64,000 bases of DNA from RYN-111 sp963760125 (lineage in GTDB: Bacteria > Actinomycetota > Actinomycetes > Mycobacteriales > SCTD01): contig CAVXBV010000007.1 of the NCBI GenBank assembly GCA_963760125.1, positions 558,001 through 622,000 on the forward strand. The letters are read 5' to 3'. The notes below the pieces were generated by a model that saw nothing but the letters and a program-made list of their open reading frames with translations, was not told the origin of the DNA and ran no database searches. Position numbers and translations under genes: made by a program. Positions 1 through 7,626 of this stretch are shown here, in pieces. Positions within the stretch are counted from its first letter, which is position 1. Each line of letters opens with the position of its first letter.

Positions 1-1
1 C

Positions 2-271
2 AAGGACGGGGTGGGCGTCACCGGACCGGTCCCGCGCGGCGTTCGCGTCCTGTTCAGCCGGTCGGGCGAGACGGCGGACGAGGTGCTGCGCCGGTTGGCG
101 GCCCACGAGCCCCGCGGGCGCGTGGTGGTGGTGGTCTCCTCCGACCGGGAGGTCGCTGACGGCGTACGACGCTCCGGGGCCCGCCCGCTGGCCGCCGTGG
201 CTCTGGTCCGGCTGCTCGAACGCGGCGGTGGGGGAGCGCTCACCGGCAGTTCTGTCGGCGGGCCGTCCTAG
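2..271 (+). CDS. YacP-like NYN-domain protein, C-terminal part
   Basis: The reading frame is open from the left edge of the window to a TAG at 269-271, so only about 89 C-terminal residues are present. The segment GVRVLFSRSGETADEVLRR followed by RVVVVVSSDREVADGVRRSGA matches the end of the YacP-type NYN (PIN-like) fold, in which a conserved Asp near SSDREV belongs to the metal-binding nuclease site. Family members are predicted RNA-binding nucleases. The real start lies outside the window, so the GTG at position 11 should not be taken as the start. Family assignment is fairly secure; no substrate can be inferred. Confidence 0.75.
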   Translation, partial: KDGVGVTGPVPRGVRVLFSRSGETADEVLRRLAAHEPRGRVVVVVSSDREVADGVRRSGARPLAAVALVRLLERGGGGALTGSSVGGPS

Positions 272-316
272 CGTCCTGGGGGCGGCCGAAGGTGCCGCCG
301 GAGACGGGAGAGGGCA

Positions 317-553
317 GTGCTCATCGACTGCGACACGTGCGCGGTGCGCGACCTGCAGTGCGGGGACTGCGTCATGACGGTCCTTCTGCGGCCCCACGGG
401 GCCGACCAGGGGCCCGCGTCGGGGGTCTACGACGTGGACGACGTCGAGGCGCGCGCCCTCGACGCGCTCGCCGAGGGGGGACTGGTGCCCCGGCTGCGCC
501 TGGTCCCGCTCGGCCCTCCTCGTAGGGCCCCGGGGGACGTGCGGGCCTCGTGA
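317..553 (+). CDS. Small conserved protein with two CxxC pairs
   Basis: A 78-residue protein starting at GTG 317, behind the purine-rich stretch gggagaggg. Cysteines at residues 5, 8, 15 and 18 form two CxxC pairs in the first 20 residues, as in a small zinc or iron-sulfur site. A short hydrophobic strand follows, and the tail is acidic (VDDVEARALDALAEGG). I recall proteins with this MLIDCDTCAV-type beginning as an uncharacterised actinobacterial family near NlpC/P60 genes, but I cannot name a function. The out-of-frame 292-525 reading is a shadow. Confidence 0.6.
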   Translation: MLIDCDTCAVRDLQCGDCVMTVLLRPHGADQGPASGVYDVDDVEARALDALAEGGLVPRLRLVPLGPPRRAPGDVRAS

Positions 554-620
554 CCGGCCCGGCGAGGCGTTCGACCACCGGTTGAGACTCACGACACGCT
601 CATCGAGCGTGCAAGGAGGG

Positions 621-650
621 TTGTCCCGTGACAGGAGGGGTCCGTAGACT
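621..650 (+). promoter_or_regulatory. Sigma-A-like promoter for the riboswitch/NlpC transcript
   Basis: TTGTCC at 621-626 and TAGACT at 645-650 are separated by 18 bp. They lie about 50 bp upstream of the riboswitch aptamer, which suits a -35/-10 pair whose transcript begins near 657 and carries the aptamer in its leader. Confidence 0.55.
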
Positions 651-699
651 GACACGCGGCCCACCGGGACGACGGTGCCCCACACGGGGGCACGGTCCC

Positions 700-864
700 A
701 GGGCCACCGCCGAGTCTGCTACGGGGGCACCTGCCCCTCACGCGGAGCCGGGGAACCAACGTTTCCCTGGGGTGAATCGGCGCTCAGGCCCAGCAGGACC
801 GGGCGGAGGCGCCGTAGGGCTTCTTCCCGCCCGAACCCGTCAGCTCACCTGGTAGGCGGTCCAA
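700..864 (+). ncRNA. Cyclic di-AMP riboswitch (ydaO-yuaA class)
   Basis: Several conserved blocks of the ydaO-yuaA aptamer appear in order: CCGAGTCTGC near 709, GGGGAACC near 750, GGGGTGAATCGG near 769, GTAGGG near 814 and CCGAACCCGTCAGC near 830 followed by ACCTGGTAGGCGGT. Bases accgcc at 706-711 can pair with ggcggt at 855-860 to close helix P1. In actinobacteria this riboswitch typically precedes cell-wall hydrolase genes, and it is normally an OFF switch when c-di-AMP is high. The ribosome-binding site of the next gene (870-877) lies just beyond P1, so control could act on translation or by early termination. Confidence 0.9.
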
Positions 865-886
865 GGAAGAAGGAGACCCGCCTCTC

Positions 887-1966
887 TTGGCGAGCCGCCG
901 CACTTCGGTGTCCCACCGTTCCCCCCGCCGTGCGCTGCTTGCGCTCGGCGTCAGCGCCGTCGCTGCCCTGTCGGTCCTGCCGGCCGGTGTCAGCCAGGCC
1001 GAGCCGCGTCCGAGCCTGCGCGAGGTCGAGCAGCGCGTGAACGCTCTCAACGCCAAGGTCGATGTCGTCGTCGAGCAGTACGCGGAGAGCAAGCTCGCCC
1101 TCGCGACCGCAAGCCAGCGCGCCGCGGTCGCCCAGAACCGGGTGCGGGCAGCGCAGAAGAAGCTCGACGCGGTGAAGCGCCAGATGTCGGCGGTCGCTGC
1201 CGCGGCGTACCGGACGGGCGGCACGGACGCGTTCGTGCAGCTGGTCTCCACCAGCACCCCCCAGACTTTCCTGGACCGCGCGTCCTCACTGGACCGGATC
1301 GCTGCCGGGCAGAGCGCCCAGATGGCAGACGCGGCGACCGCGCGCCACCGGCTGCAGAACGCGAATCGCGACGCCAAGGCCGCCGCCACGGCGGCGCGGG
1401 CTGTCTCGCGGACCATGGCCGGGCAGAAGGCGACCATCGAGGGAGCCCTGGCCGAGCAGACGCGGCTGCTGAGCTCGCTCAAGGCTGACGAGCGCCGCCG
1501 CTACCTCGCCTCCCGCGTCGCTGCCGCCAACCGCGCCGCCGCGGCGGCCAGAGCGAGTCGCGTCCGCGTCGCCGACACCCCCGACACCCCCGACACCCCG
1601 ACGTACAACGGACCGGCCAGCGGCCGGGCGGGGGTCGCCGTCCAGGAGGCCTACAACAAGCTCGGAAGCCCGTACAAGTGGGCCGCCTCGGGCCCGGACC
1701 GCTTCGACTGCTCCGGCCTCACGATGTGGGTCTGGGGCAAGGCCGGCGTCTCGTTGCCGCACTCCAGCCGCGCGCAGTACTCCAGCGGCCGCAAGGTGAG
1801 CAAGAGCGAGCTGCAGCCCGGTGACCTGACCTACTACGGCTCACCCATTCACCACGTCGGCATCTACGTCGGGGGCGGCAAGATGATCAGCGCGCCGCAG
1901 ACCGGTGATGTCGTCAAGGTCCAGAACGCCTTCCGCAGCGACTACGTCGGGGCCACCCGCCCGTAA
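887..1966 (+). CDS. Secreted NlpC/P60 peptidoglycan endopeptidase
   Basis: A 359-residue protein from TTG 887, preceded at good spacing by AAGGAGAC (870-877). Residues 1-40 are a signal peptide (twin Arg, hydrophobic core, cut near SQA-EP). Residues about 45-200 are Ala/Gln-rich coiled coil, followed by a linker with DTPDTPDTP near residue 230. The C-terminal 115 residues are the NlpC/P60 domain, with catalytic Cys275 in DCSGL and His323 in HHVGIYV. The architecture matches RipA/RipC-like D,L-endopeptidases that cut stem peptides during cell separation, the coiled coil keeping the enzyme inactive or tethered. Synthesis is predicted to be controlled by the c-di-AMP riboswitch directly upstream. 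Confidence 0.9.
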   Translation: MASRRTSVSHRSPRRALLALGVSAVAALSVLPAGVSQAEPRPSLREVEQRVNALNAKVDVVVEQYAESKLALATASQRAAVAQNRVRAAQKKLDAVKRQMSAVAAAAYRTGGTDAFVQLVSTSTPQTFLDRASSLDRIAAGQSAQMADAATARHRLQNANRDAKAAATAARAVSRTMAGQKATIEGALAEQTRLLSSLKADERRRYLASRVAAANRAAAAARASRVRVADTPDTPDTPTYNGPASGRAGVAVQEAYNKLGSPYKWAASGPDRFDCSGLTMWVWGKAGVSLPHSSRAQYSSGRKVSKSELQPGDLTYYGSPIHHVGIYVGGGKMISAPQTGDVVKVQNAFRSDYVGATRP

Positions 1967-1978
1967 CGATCGCCCACC

Positions 1979-2005
1979 AGCGCCCCTGCCCTCGGCGGGG
2001 GCGCT
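1979..2005 (+). terminator. GC-rich hairpin after the NlpC/P60 gene
   Basis: Arms 1979-1990 and 1994-2005 pair over 12 bp (one G-U) around a 3-nt loop, 12 bp after the TAA stop. No real U-run follows, so this would be a hairpin-only terminator. Confidence 0.55.
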
Positions 2006-2075
2006 TGTGCGTGGGCGGACGGCTAGGGAGACTGCACAGGCGCCCGCGTCCCGCGGGCCCGAGGACGGAGGCACG

Positions 2076-3161
2076 GTGCGGGAGCTGCACGTCGTCGCGG
2101 TGAGCGAGGACGGTCGTCACGTCCTGCTGGCCAGCCGCCGAGGAACCACGGCCGTGTCCTACCGGGTGGCGCTCGACGACCACCTGATGGCTGCGGTTCG
2201 GGGTGATCTGCCCCGCCCCGGTGAGGACCCGACCGCGGCGTCGGCGTTGTCGCCCAAGGAGATCCAGGCCCGGCTGCGAGCGGGGGAGTCGGCCGCCGAC
2301 ATCGCTCGCTCGGCTGGCGTGCCCGTAACCCGCGTCGAGCGGTTCTCCGGGCCGGTCCAGGGCGAGATGGCGCGCGTCATCGACGCCGCCCGGTCGGCGT
2401 ACCTCGTCCGCGGGCGCCTGGGCCGCTCGCTCCTGCCGCTCGGTCGGGCTGTGGACCGCGCCCTCGACGAGGCTGCGGGGTTGCGTCCGGACTCCGTCGA
2501 CTGGCAGACCCGTCGCGCACCTGAGGGCCACTGGCTGGTCACCGTGCAGTGGTTCTCCCGCGCCCGGCTGCGGAGCGCCTCGTGGCGCTACGACCCGGTG
2601 ACCCGCGAGGTGACGGGCGTGGACTCCGCCGCCGCAGCGCTGGCCCACGCCGTCGAGGAGGAGGCGCCGCGCCGGCGAGGCGACGCCAAGCCGACCACGC
2701 CTGCTGCCAAGAAGGTCGCGTCCGCGAAGGCTCCGGCCAAGCAGACGGCGAAGGCTCCGGCCAAGAAGGCCCCGGCGACGAAGACCTCGACCAAGAAGAC
2801 TCCGGCGAAGAAGGCCCCGGCGACGAAGACCTCGACCAAGAAGACTCCGGCGAAGAAGGCCCCGGCGACGAAGAGCCCTGCCAAGAAGACTCCGGCGGCG
2901 AAGGGCCCGGCCAAGAAGGGCCCAGCGTCGAAGGCCCTGAGCCCAAAGGCCCCGGCAGGCACGTCCGTCGACGCGAAGGCTCCGGCCAAGCGCGCGTCGG
3001 CCTCGCGGAGGGGCCTGCGGGTCGTCCCGGACCCCACGCCGCGCTCGCGGACCGCTGCTCAGACCCCGAGTACCGCTGAGCGGGACGGGGTGCGTACGCG
3101 CGCGTCCGTTCCGGCCTGGGCGGACGTGCTGTTGGGGACCACCCCAGGGGCGGACCGCTGA
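2076..3161 (+). CDS. sepH: Septation protein SepH (DUF3071) with a long Lys/Ala/Pro tail
   Basis: The protein is 361 residues from GTG 2076, chosen because the SepH N-terminus (MRELHVVAVSEDGRHVLLAS) begins there and a GGAGG motif precedes it; the upstream open frame reads into the previous intergenic region. Residues 1-195 are the DUF3071 domain, with a helix-turn-helix-like segment (AGESAADIARSAGVPVTRV). In Streptomyces and mycobacteria SepH binds FtsZ and helps Z-ring assembly. Residues about 200-310 are a histone H1-like tail of AKKAPATK-type repeats encoded by 45-bp tandem DNA repeats; it should be disordered and very basic and could bind DNA. The stop codon touches the next gene, suggesting co-transcription. 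Confidence 0.85.
   Translation: MRELHVVAVSEDGRHVLLASRRGTTAVSYRVALDDHLMAAVRGDLPRPGEDPTAASALSPKEIQARLRAGESAADIARSAGVPVTRVERFSGPVQGEMARVIDAARSAYLVRGRLGRSLLPLGRAVDRALDEAAGLRPDSVDWQTRRAPEGHWLVTVQWFSRARLRSASWRYDPVTREVTGVDSAAAALAHAVEEEAPRRRGDAKPTTPAAKKVASAKAPAKQTAKAPAKKAPATKTSTKKTPAKKAPATKTSTKKTPAKKAPATKSPAKKTPAAKGPAKKGPASKALSPKAPAGTSVDAKAPAKRASASRRGLRVVPDPTPRSRTAAQTPSTAERDGVRTRASVPAWADVLLGTTPGADR
2766..2873 (+). repeat. 45-bp tandem repeat inside sepH
   Basis: Two identical 45-bp units at 2766-2810 and 2811-2855 are followed by 18 bp of a third. The period is 15 codons, so copy-number change keeps the frame and only alters the length of the basic tail. Confidence 0.9.
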
Positions 3162-3907
3162 CCGTCCGTCGAGGCCTCGTCATCGGGTTGCTCGGGCTGG
3201 TCCTGCTGGCCGTGGCGGGGGCGTGCGGCGGCTCGCCGTCCACGACTCCCTCGAGGCAGTCGGCGGCGCAGCCTTCGGGGCAACTCGCGGGACTTCGTGC
3301 GCTGGACCGTTCGGTGGCCGACATCACGGCCGTGCGCGGCCGGGTGCTCGCGAAGGTCGATGCGGTGCAGCGCGCGGCGACCGCGTTGGACGACGTGGAC
3401 GCGGCCTGTGCGCGGGGCGAGGGCGTGCCGGCACGGTCCGCCCACCGCGACGCCCTGCCACTGCTGTCGCCCGCACGCATCGCCGTCGCCAGCCTCGGCG
3501 GCGACGTCGCGGCGTACACCGAAGCCCTTCGAATCCTGGGGCAGGTCCAGGGACGGTCGAGCCTGGATGCCCCGCAGACAGCGGCCTTGGCCCAGGTCGT
3601 CAGGGACGGACTGGCGGAGGCGGCGGCGCTGAGCGAGTTCCGGGCGGCAGCGAGCGGGCTGTGGCCCGCGTACGAGGAGCTCACCCGTGTCCAGGACACC
3701 TGGATCACCCGGGCGGTGACGCCCTGGTACCGCGACGCGCAGGAAGGGTCGTCCGCGTACGCCGTCCTCGTCGAGCCGACCCGACCGGCCCTCGAGCGAG
3801 CGCGCGCCTCGCTGGGCACGGCCGTGGACACCGTCCGTGGTCCGTCGACGGCGCAGACCGCGACGCTCGCGGCGGCGAACAAGGCGCTCCTGCCCCTGCG
3901 CAGGTGA
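3158..3907 (+). CDS. Putative lipoprotein, unknown function
   Basis: The mature part is about 225 residues, helical and Ala-rich, with no domain I recognise. The first in-frame conventional start is TTG 3188. Reading back to CTG 3158 adds LTVRRGLVIG, which supplies the positive n-region of a lipoprotein signal followed by a hydrophobic core and Cys (LLAVAGAC|GGS). That CTG overlaps the sepH stop as CTGA, fitting translational coupling, so I prefer 3158; 3188 is the conservative alternative. The -3 position of the lipobox is Ala rather than Leu, so lipidation is likely but not certain. Probably surface-anchored, in an operon with sepH. Confidence 0.6.
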   Translation: MTVRRGLVIGLLGLVLLAVAGACGGSPSTTPSRQSAAQPSGQLAGLRALDRSVADITAVRGRVLAKVDAVQRAATALDDVDAACARGEGVPARSAHRDALPLLSPARIAVASLGGDVAAYTEALRILGQVQGRSSLDAPQTAALAQVVRDGLAEAAALSEFRAAASGLWPAYEELTRVQDTWITRAVTPWYRDAQEGSSAYAVLVEPTRPALERARASLGTAVDTVRGPSTAQTATLAAANKALLPLRR

Positions 3908-3928
3908 CCGCCGCGGGCCTTCCGGGCC

Positions 3929-3934
3929 TAGGGT
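3929..3934 (+). promoter_or_regulatory. -10 element, leaderless-type
   Basis: TAGGGT lies 6 nt before GTG 3941. The spacer gaggcg could also act as a weak ribosome-binding site. Confidence 0.35.
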
Positions 3935-3940
3935 GAGGCG

Positions 3941-5260
3941 GTGCCGACGACGCCTCGCCTCCGTCGTCGAGAGCGGGTGCTCGGTGTGCTCATCGCCGCC
4001 CAGCTCGTCGCGGCGACGGCCTCCGCTGCGCTGCTGTCCCAGCCGGACGCGGGGGGCGTCAAGACGGCGCAGGTCGTCAACGCGCGTCCGCAGCCGGCCG
4101 CTGCCGACCGCACGGCAGCGGTCCGGACGCTGCTCGCGGGCAGGGCGCAGGCGGTGCTCCGCCGCGACCGGGCGGGGTTTCTGGCCACACTGGACCCGCA
4201 GGGGGAACCCTTCCGGGCACGCCAGGCGGCCATGTTCGACGCGCTGGCAGAAGTTCCGCTCGCGCGCTGGGAGTACCGCCTGGAGGCGAGACGGGAGCAG
4301 CCCGGCAGCGCCGCGTTGGACGCCCGTTACGGCACGTGGTGGGCCCCCGAGGTCGCCCTGCGCTACTCCTTCGACGGGTACGCCGCAGCACCGACGCTGC
4401 TGACTCAGGGCTTCACGTTCGTCGAGCGCGAGGACCGGTGGTACGTCGCCGAGGACAGCGACTTCCCCGACCGCCGGACAGCCCACCAGATCTGGGACGA
4501 GGGACCGGTGACGGTGATCCGAGGGGCGCGCTGCCTGGTCCTCAGCCATCCCGATCCGGACGCCCTCGTGGCGCAGGTGGCCGCGGCGTGCGAGGACGCC
4601 GTACCCCGGGTCACCGCCGTGTGGGGGACGGCCTGGTCCCAGCGCGTCGTCCTCATCGTGCCGTCCTCGGTGGTCGAGCTCGGCCGGCTCGTCCCCCAGC
4701 TCGGCGACCTGAGCCAGATCGCGGCGCTCGCCACGGCGGAGCTCGCGTCGCCGTCCACCGGCTACCACCCGGTCGGTGATCGGGTGCTCATCAACCCGGC
4801 CGGGTTCGCCCGGTTGGGGGTTGTCGGTCGCCGCGTCGTGCTGACGCACGAGGTCGCGCACGTCGCGAGTCGCGGTCTGACCGGACCGGCGGTGCCGACC
4901 TGGCTGGTCGAAGGGTTTGCGGACTACCTCGGCTACCTCGGGGCCGGCGTGCCGGTGCGGACCGCGGCGCAGGAGCTCGGCGAGGCCGTGCGCGCCGGCC
5001 ACCTCCCGACCGCGCTCCCCTCCGACGCCGACTTCGACGCGGGCAACGTCGCCTTGCCCCAGATCTACGAGCAGAGCTGGCTTGCGGTGCGCCTGCTCGT
5101 CCAGGAGTTCGGCGTCCCGGGTCTGCTTCGGCTGTACCGAGCCGCTGGACAGGCTCCTGCCGGGGCGCCGTTCGAGACGGCGCTGCGTACGGCGGTCGGG
5201 ACCACGACCGCTGAGCTGACGGCGCAGTGGCGCCGCCACCTGCGCTCGGAGCTCGGATGA
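3941..5260 (+). CDS. Membrane-anchored HEVAH metalloprotease-like protein
   Basis: A 439-residue protein. Residues about 8-34 form an N-terminal anchor or signal (RRRERVLGVLIAAQLVAATASAALL), followed by an NTF2-like region and then a peptidase region. HEVAH at about residues 303-307 is a gluzincin HExxH motif, and WLVEGFADYLG about 20 residues later supplies the expected downstream Glu, so the zinc site looks complete. Conserved actinobacterial proteins of this type are usually annotated as hypothetical or peptidase-MA-like; the substrate is unknown. The stop overlaps the next start (ATGA at 5257-5260), and three genes ending with pimB are coupled this way, suggesting an envelope-related operon. 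Confidence 0.75.
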   Translation: MPTTPRLRRRERVLGVLIAAQLVAATASAALLSQPDAGGVKTAQVVNARPQPAAADRTAAVRTLLAGRAQAVLRRDRAGFLATLDPQGEPFRARQAAMFDALAEVPLARWEYRLEARREQPGSAALDARYGTWWAPEVALRYSFDGYAAAPTLLTQGFTFVEREDRWYVAEDSDFPDRRTAHQIWDEGPVTVIRGARCLVLSHPDPDALVAQVAAACEDAVPRVTAVWGTAWSQRVVLIVPSSVVELGRLVPQLGDLSQIAALATAELASPSTGYHPVGDRVLINPAGFARLGVVGRRVVLTHEVAHVASRGLTGPAVPTWLVEGFADYLGYLGAGVPVRTAAQELGEAVRAGHLPTALPSDADFDAGNVALPQIYEQSWLAVRLLVQEFGVPGLLRLYRAAGQAPAGAPFETALRTAVGTTTAELTAQWRRHLRSELG

Positions 5261-6489
5261 GGGCGCGACTGGCCCTGCTGGTCCTGCTCCTCGGCGCCGC
5301 GCTCGTCGTCGTGCTCCTCACGGTGCCGTTCCCGGCCCTGCCGGGCGCACACCCGACGACCGACGTGCTGCGGGACTTCACTCCCGCCGAGCTCGCCCGC
5401 GAGGAGGCGTTCCACCGGGCCCTTCGCCCGCCGGCCTATCTCTCGCTCGCGGTGTCCCTGGTCGTGGCGGGGGTGCTCGGCCTCACCCGGTGGGGTTCCC
5501 GGCTGGTGTCCCGGGTCCCCGGGCCGTGGCCCGTCAAGGCAGCCGGTGGTCTGGCGGGACTGCTCTTGCTCGGCCAGCTGGTCACCCTGCCGCTGGACGT
5601 GCGCAGCGAGCAGGCCCTTCGGGCGTACGGCCTGTCGACCCAGGACTGGACCGGCTGGGCCGACGACCGGCTCCGCGGCCTCGGGGTGGGTTGGGTCCTG
5701 ACCTCGATCGCTGTCCTCGTCGTGCTCGTCCTGGCCCGTCGGCTGCCCCGCACCTGGTGGGCGGCAGCCTCGGCGGCGTCCGCGATGCTGGTGGTGCTGG
5801 GCTCCTTCGTCTACCCCGTCGTCGTCGAGCCGGCGTTCAACAGCTTCACCTCGCTGCCGGCCGGAGCTCTGCGCACCGACCTGCTGGCCCTGGCGGAGCG
5901 AGACGGCGAGCCGGTGCAGGACGTCCTGGTCGCCGATGCCTCCCGTCGTACGACGGCGCTGAACGCCTACGTCAGCGGCTTCGGCAGCACCCGAAGGATC
6001 GTGCTGTACGACACGCTGCTGCGTGACTCCAGCCCGAAGGAGGTCGAGCTGGTCGTCGCCCACGAGCTCGGGCACGCCACCGAGCAGGACGTGCTGCACG
6101 GCACGCTCATCGGCGCCCTCGCCTCGGCGGCGGGCATCGTGGGGCTGTCGATCGTGCTGTCGTGGACGCCGGTGCTGCGCCGGGTCGGCGCCTCCGGCCC
6201 GGGGGACCCTCGTGTCCTGCCGCTGGTCCTGTTCCTGGCGACCGCGACGCCGCTGCTCGCCTCCCCGGTCACGAACCTGCTCTCCCGTCACGTGGAGGCA
6301 CGCGCGGACGTCCACTCGCTCGACCTCACGGGGGACGTCGACACCTTCATCCGCAGCGAGCAGCGCCTCACCGTCACCAACCTGTCCGACCTGCGGCCCG
6401 GTCCGCTTGTGTACGGACTGTTCTTCACCCATCCCAGTGGCCCGCAGCGGATCGCCCTGGCGCGCGAGTGGGAGCGGCTGCACCCGTGA
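5257..6489 (+). CDS. M48 (Ste24/HtpX-like) integral membrane metalloprotease
   Basis: A 410-residue protein from ATG 5257, coupled by ATGA overlap to the upstream gene; an in-frame ATG-less extension to 5227 lies inside that gene. Transmembrane segments are seen near residues 3-23, 60-75, 96-113, 145-160 and 168-188, with two more after the active site. HELGH at residues 269-273 is the M48 zinc motif, and NLLSRHVEARAD about 75 residues later carries the third ligand region. The layout (N-terminal membrane helices, M48 domain, internal helices) resembles CAAX prenyl protease 1/Ste24. A role in membrane-protein quality control is inferred from the family; nothing here shows the substrate. Confidence 0.85.
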   Translation: MRARLALLVLLLGAALVVVLLTVPFPALPGAHPTTDVLRDFTPAELAREEAFHRALRPPAYLSLAVSLVVAGVLGLTRWGSRLVSRVPGPWPVKAAGGLAGLLLLGQLVTLPLDVRSEQALRAYGLSTQDWTGWADDRLRGLGVGWVLTSIAVLVVLVLARRLPRTWWAAASAASAMLVVLGSFVYPVVVEPAFNSFTSLPAGALRTDLLALAERDGEPVQDVLVADASRRTTALNAYVSGFGSTRRIVLYDTLLRDSSPKEVELVVAHELGHATEQDVLHGTLIGALASAAGIVGLSIVLSWTPVLRRVGASGPGDPRVLPLVLFLATATPLLASPVTNLLSRHVEARADVHSLDLTGDVDTFIRSEQRLTVTNLSDLRPGPLVYGLFFTHPSGPQRIALAREWERLHP

Positions 6490-7589
6490 GGACGCTGGTC
6501 CTCACCAACGACTACCCACCTCGCCCGGGCGGGATCCAGGCGTACCTGCACGCCTTGGTGTCCCGTCAGCCGGCCGACGAGGTCGTCGTGCTCGCCTCGT
6601 CGTGGCGGGACTCCGCGGGCTTCGACGCCGTGCAGGACCACCTGGTCGTGCGGGCTCCGACGTCGACGCTGCTGCCGACCCGGTCGACCTTGCGGCTCGC
6701 GCACTCGGTCGCGCGGTCCGAGGGGTGCGACCGGGTGTGGTTCGGGGCCGCCGCGCCGCTCGGGATGCTGGCGCCGTACCTGCGGATGGACCGCGCGGTG
6801 GCGTCGACGTACGGCCACGAGGTCCTGTGGGCCGGTGTCCCGGGGTCGAGGCAGGTGCTGCGACGGATCGGTCGAGGGTTGGACGAGGTGACCTACCTCG
6901 CCGCGTACACCCGCGCTCGGCTGGCGCCCGTGCTGCGCACGCCGATGACGGCGTTGCCCAGCGGGGTCGACACCGAGGTGTTCCGCCCCGACTGCGGTGG
7001 CGATGTCGTGCGCGCGCGCTACGGGCTGGGGGATCGACCGGTGATCGTGTGCGTGTCCCGCCTCGTGCCGCGCAAGGGGCAGGAGCTGCTGGTCCGCGCC
7101 CTTCCCTTGGTACGTCGAGAGATTCCCGACGCCGCGCTGCTGCTCGTGGGGGGTGGGCCGCAGCGAGCGTCGCTCGAGAAGCTGGTCGCCTCGTCGGGCC
7201 TCGAGGGATCGGTGGTCGTGACCGGGTCGGTGCCGTGGGAGGAGCTGCCCGCGCACTACGACGCCGGTGACGTCTTCGCGATGCCGTGCCGTTCTCGCTA
7301 TGCAGGCCTCGAGGTGGAGGGGCTCGGCATCGTGTTCCTCGAGGCCGCAGCCTGCGGCCTGCCCGTCGTGGCCGGCCGATCCGGCGGATCGCCGGACACG
7401 GTGCGCGAGGGGGAGACGGGGTACCTCGTCGATGGCGGGTCGGTGACCGAGGTGGCGGCCCGGTTGGTCGAGCTTCTCGACGACCCCGAGCGAGCGGCGC
7501 ACATGGGGCGCACGGGCCGAGCGTGGATGCAGCGCGACTGGGGCTGGGACGACCTGGCCACGCGGCTGCGCAGGGTCCTCACCGGCTGA
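6486..7589 (+). CDS. pimB: GT4 mannosyltransferase, PimB'-like
   Basis: A 367-residue protein from GTG 6486, overlapping the protease stop by 4 nt (GTGA). It is a GT-B fold GT4 enzyme. The N-terminal NDYPPRPGGIQ loop binds acceptor. The second domain has the nucleotide-sugar motif CRSRYAGLEVEGLGIVFLEA, including the E(x7)E pair (Glu of VEGLG and of LEA). These features match PimB' (Rv2188c), the GDP-mannose-dependent enzyme adding the second mannose to phosphatidylinositol mannosides on the inner membrane face. PIMs and lipomannans are typical of actinobacteria. Another GT4 specificity cannot be excluded without alignment. A short palindrome at 7592-7603 follows the stop. Confidence 0.8.
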   Translation: MRTLVLTNDYPPRPGGIQAYLHALVSRQPADEVVVLASSWRDSAGFDAVQDHLVVRAPTSTLLPTRSTLRLAHSVARSEGCDRVWFGAAAPLGMLAPYLRMDRAVASTYGHEVLWAGVPGSRQVLRRIGRGLDEVTYLAAYTRARLAPVLRTPMTALPSGVDTEVFRPDCGGDVVRARYGLGDRPVIVCVSRLVPRKGQELLVRALPLVRREIPDAALLLVGGGPQRASLEKLVASSGLEGSVVVTGSVPWEELPAHYDAGDVFAMPCRSRYAGLEVEGLGIVFLEAAACGLPVVAGRSGGSPDTVREGETGYLVDGGSVTEVAARLVELLDDPERAAHMGRTGRAWMQRDWGWDDLATRLRRVLTG

Positions 7590-7626
7590 GGGCTCGGCCG
7601 AGCGGGGAGCTGCGGAACGACAGCGC

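Noticed and set aside
628..1040. Plus-strand frames starting at 628 and 675
   Set aside because: They run through the c-di-AMP aptamer and into another frame of the NlpC/P60 gene, with no coding-like composition.
3059..5239. 726-codon open frame on the minus strand
   Set aside because: It is antisense to the clearly coding lipoprotein and metalloprotease genes, is dominated by Arg/Gly/Pro, and has no recognisable motif; long antisense frames are normal at this GC content.
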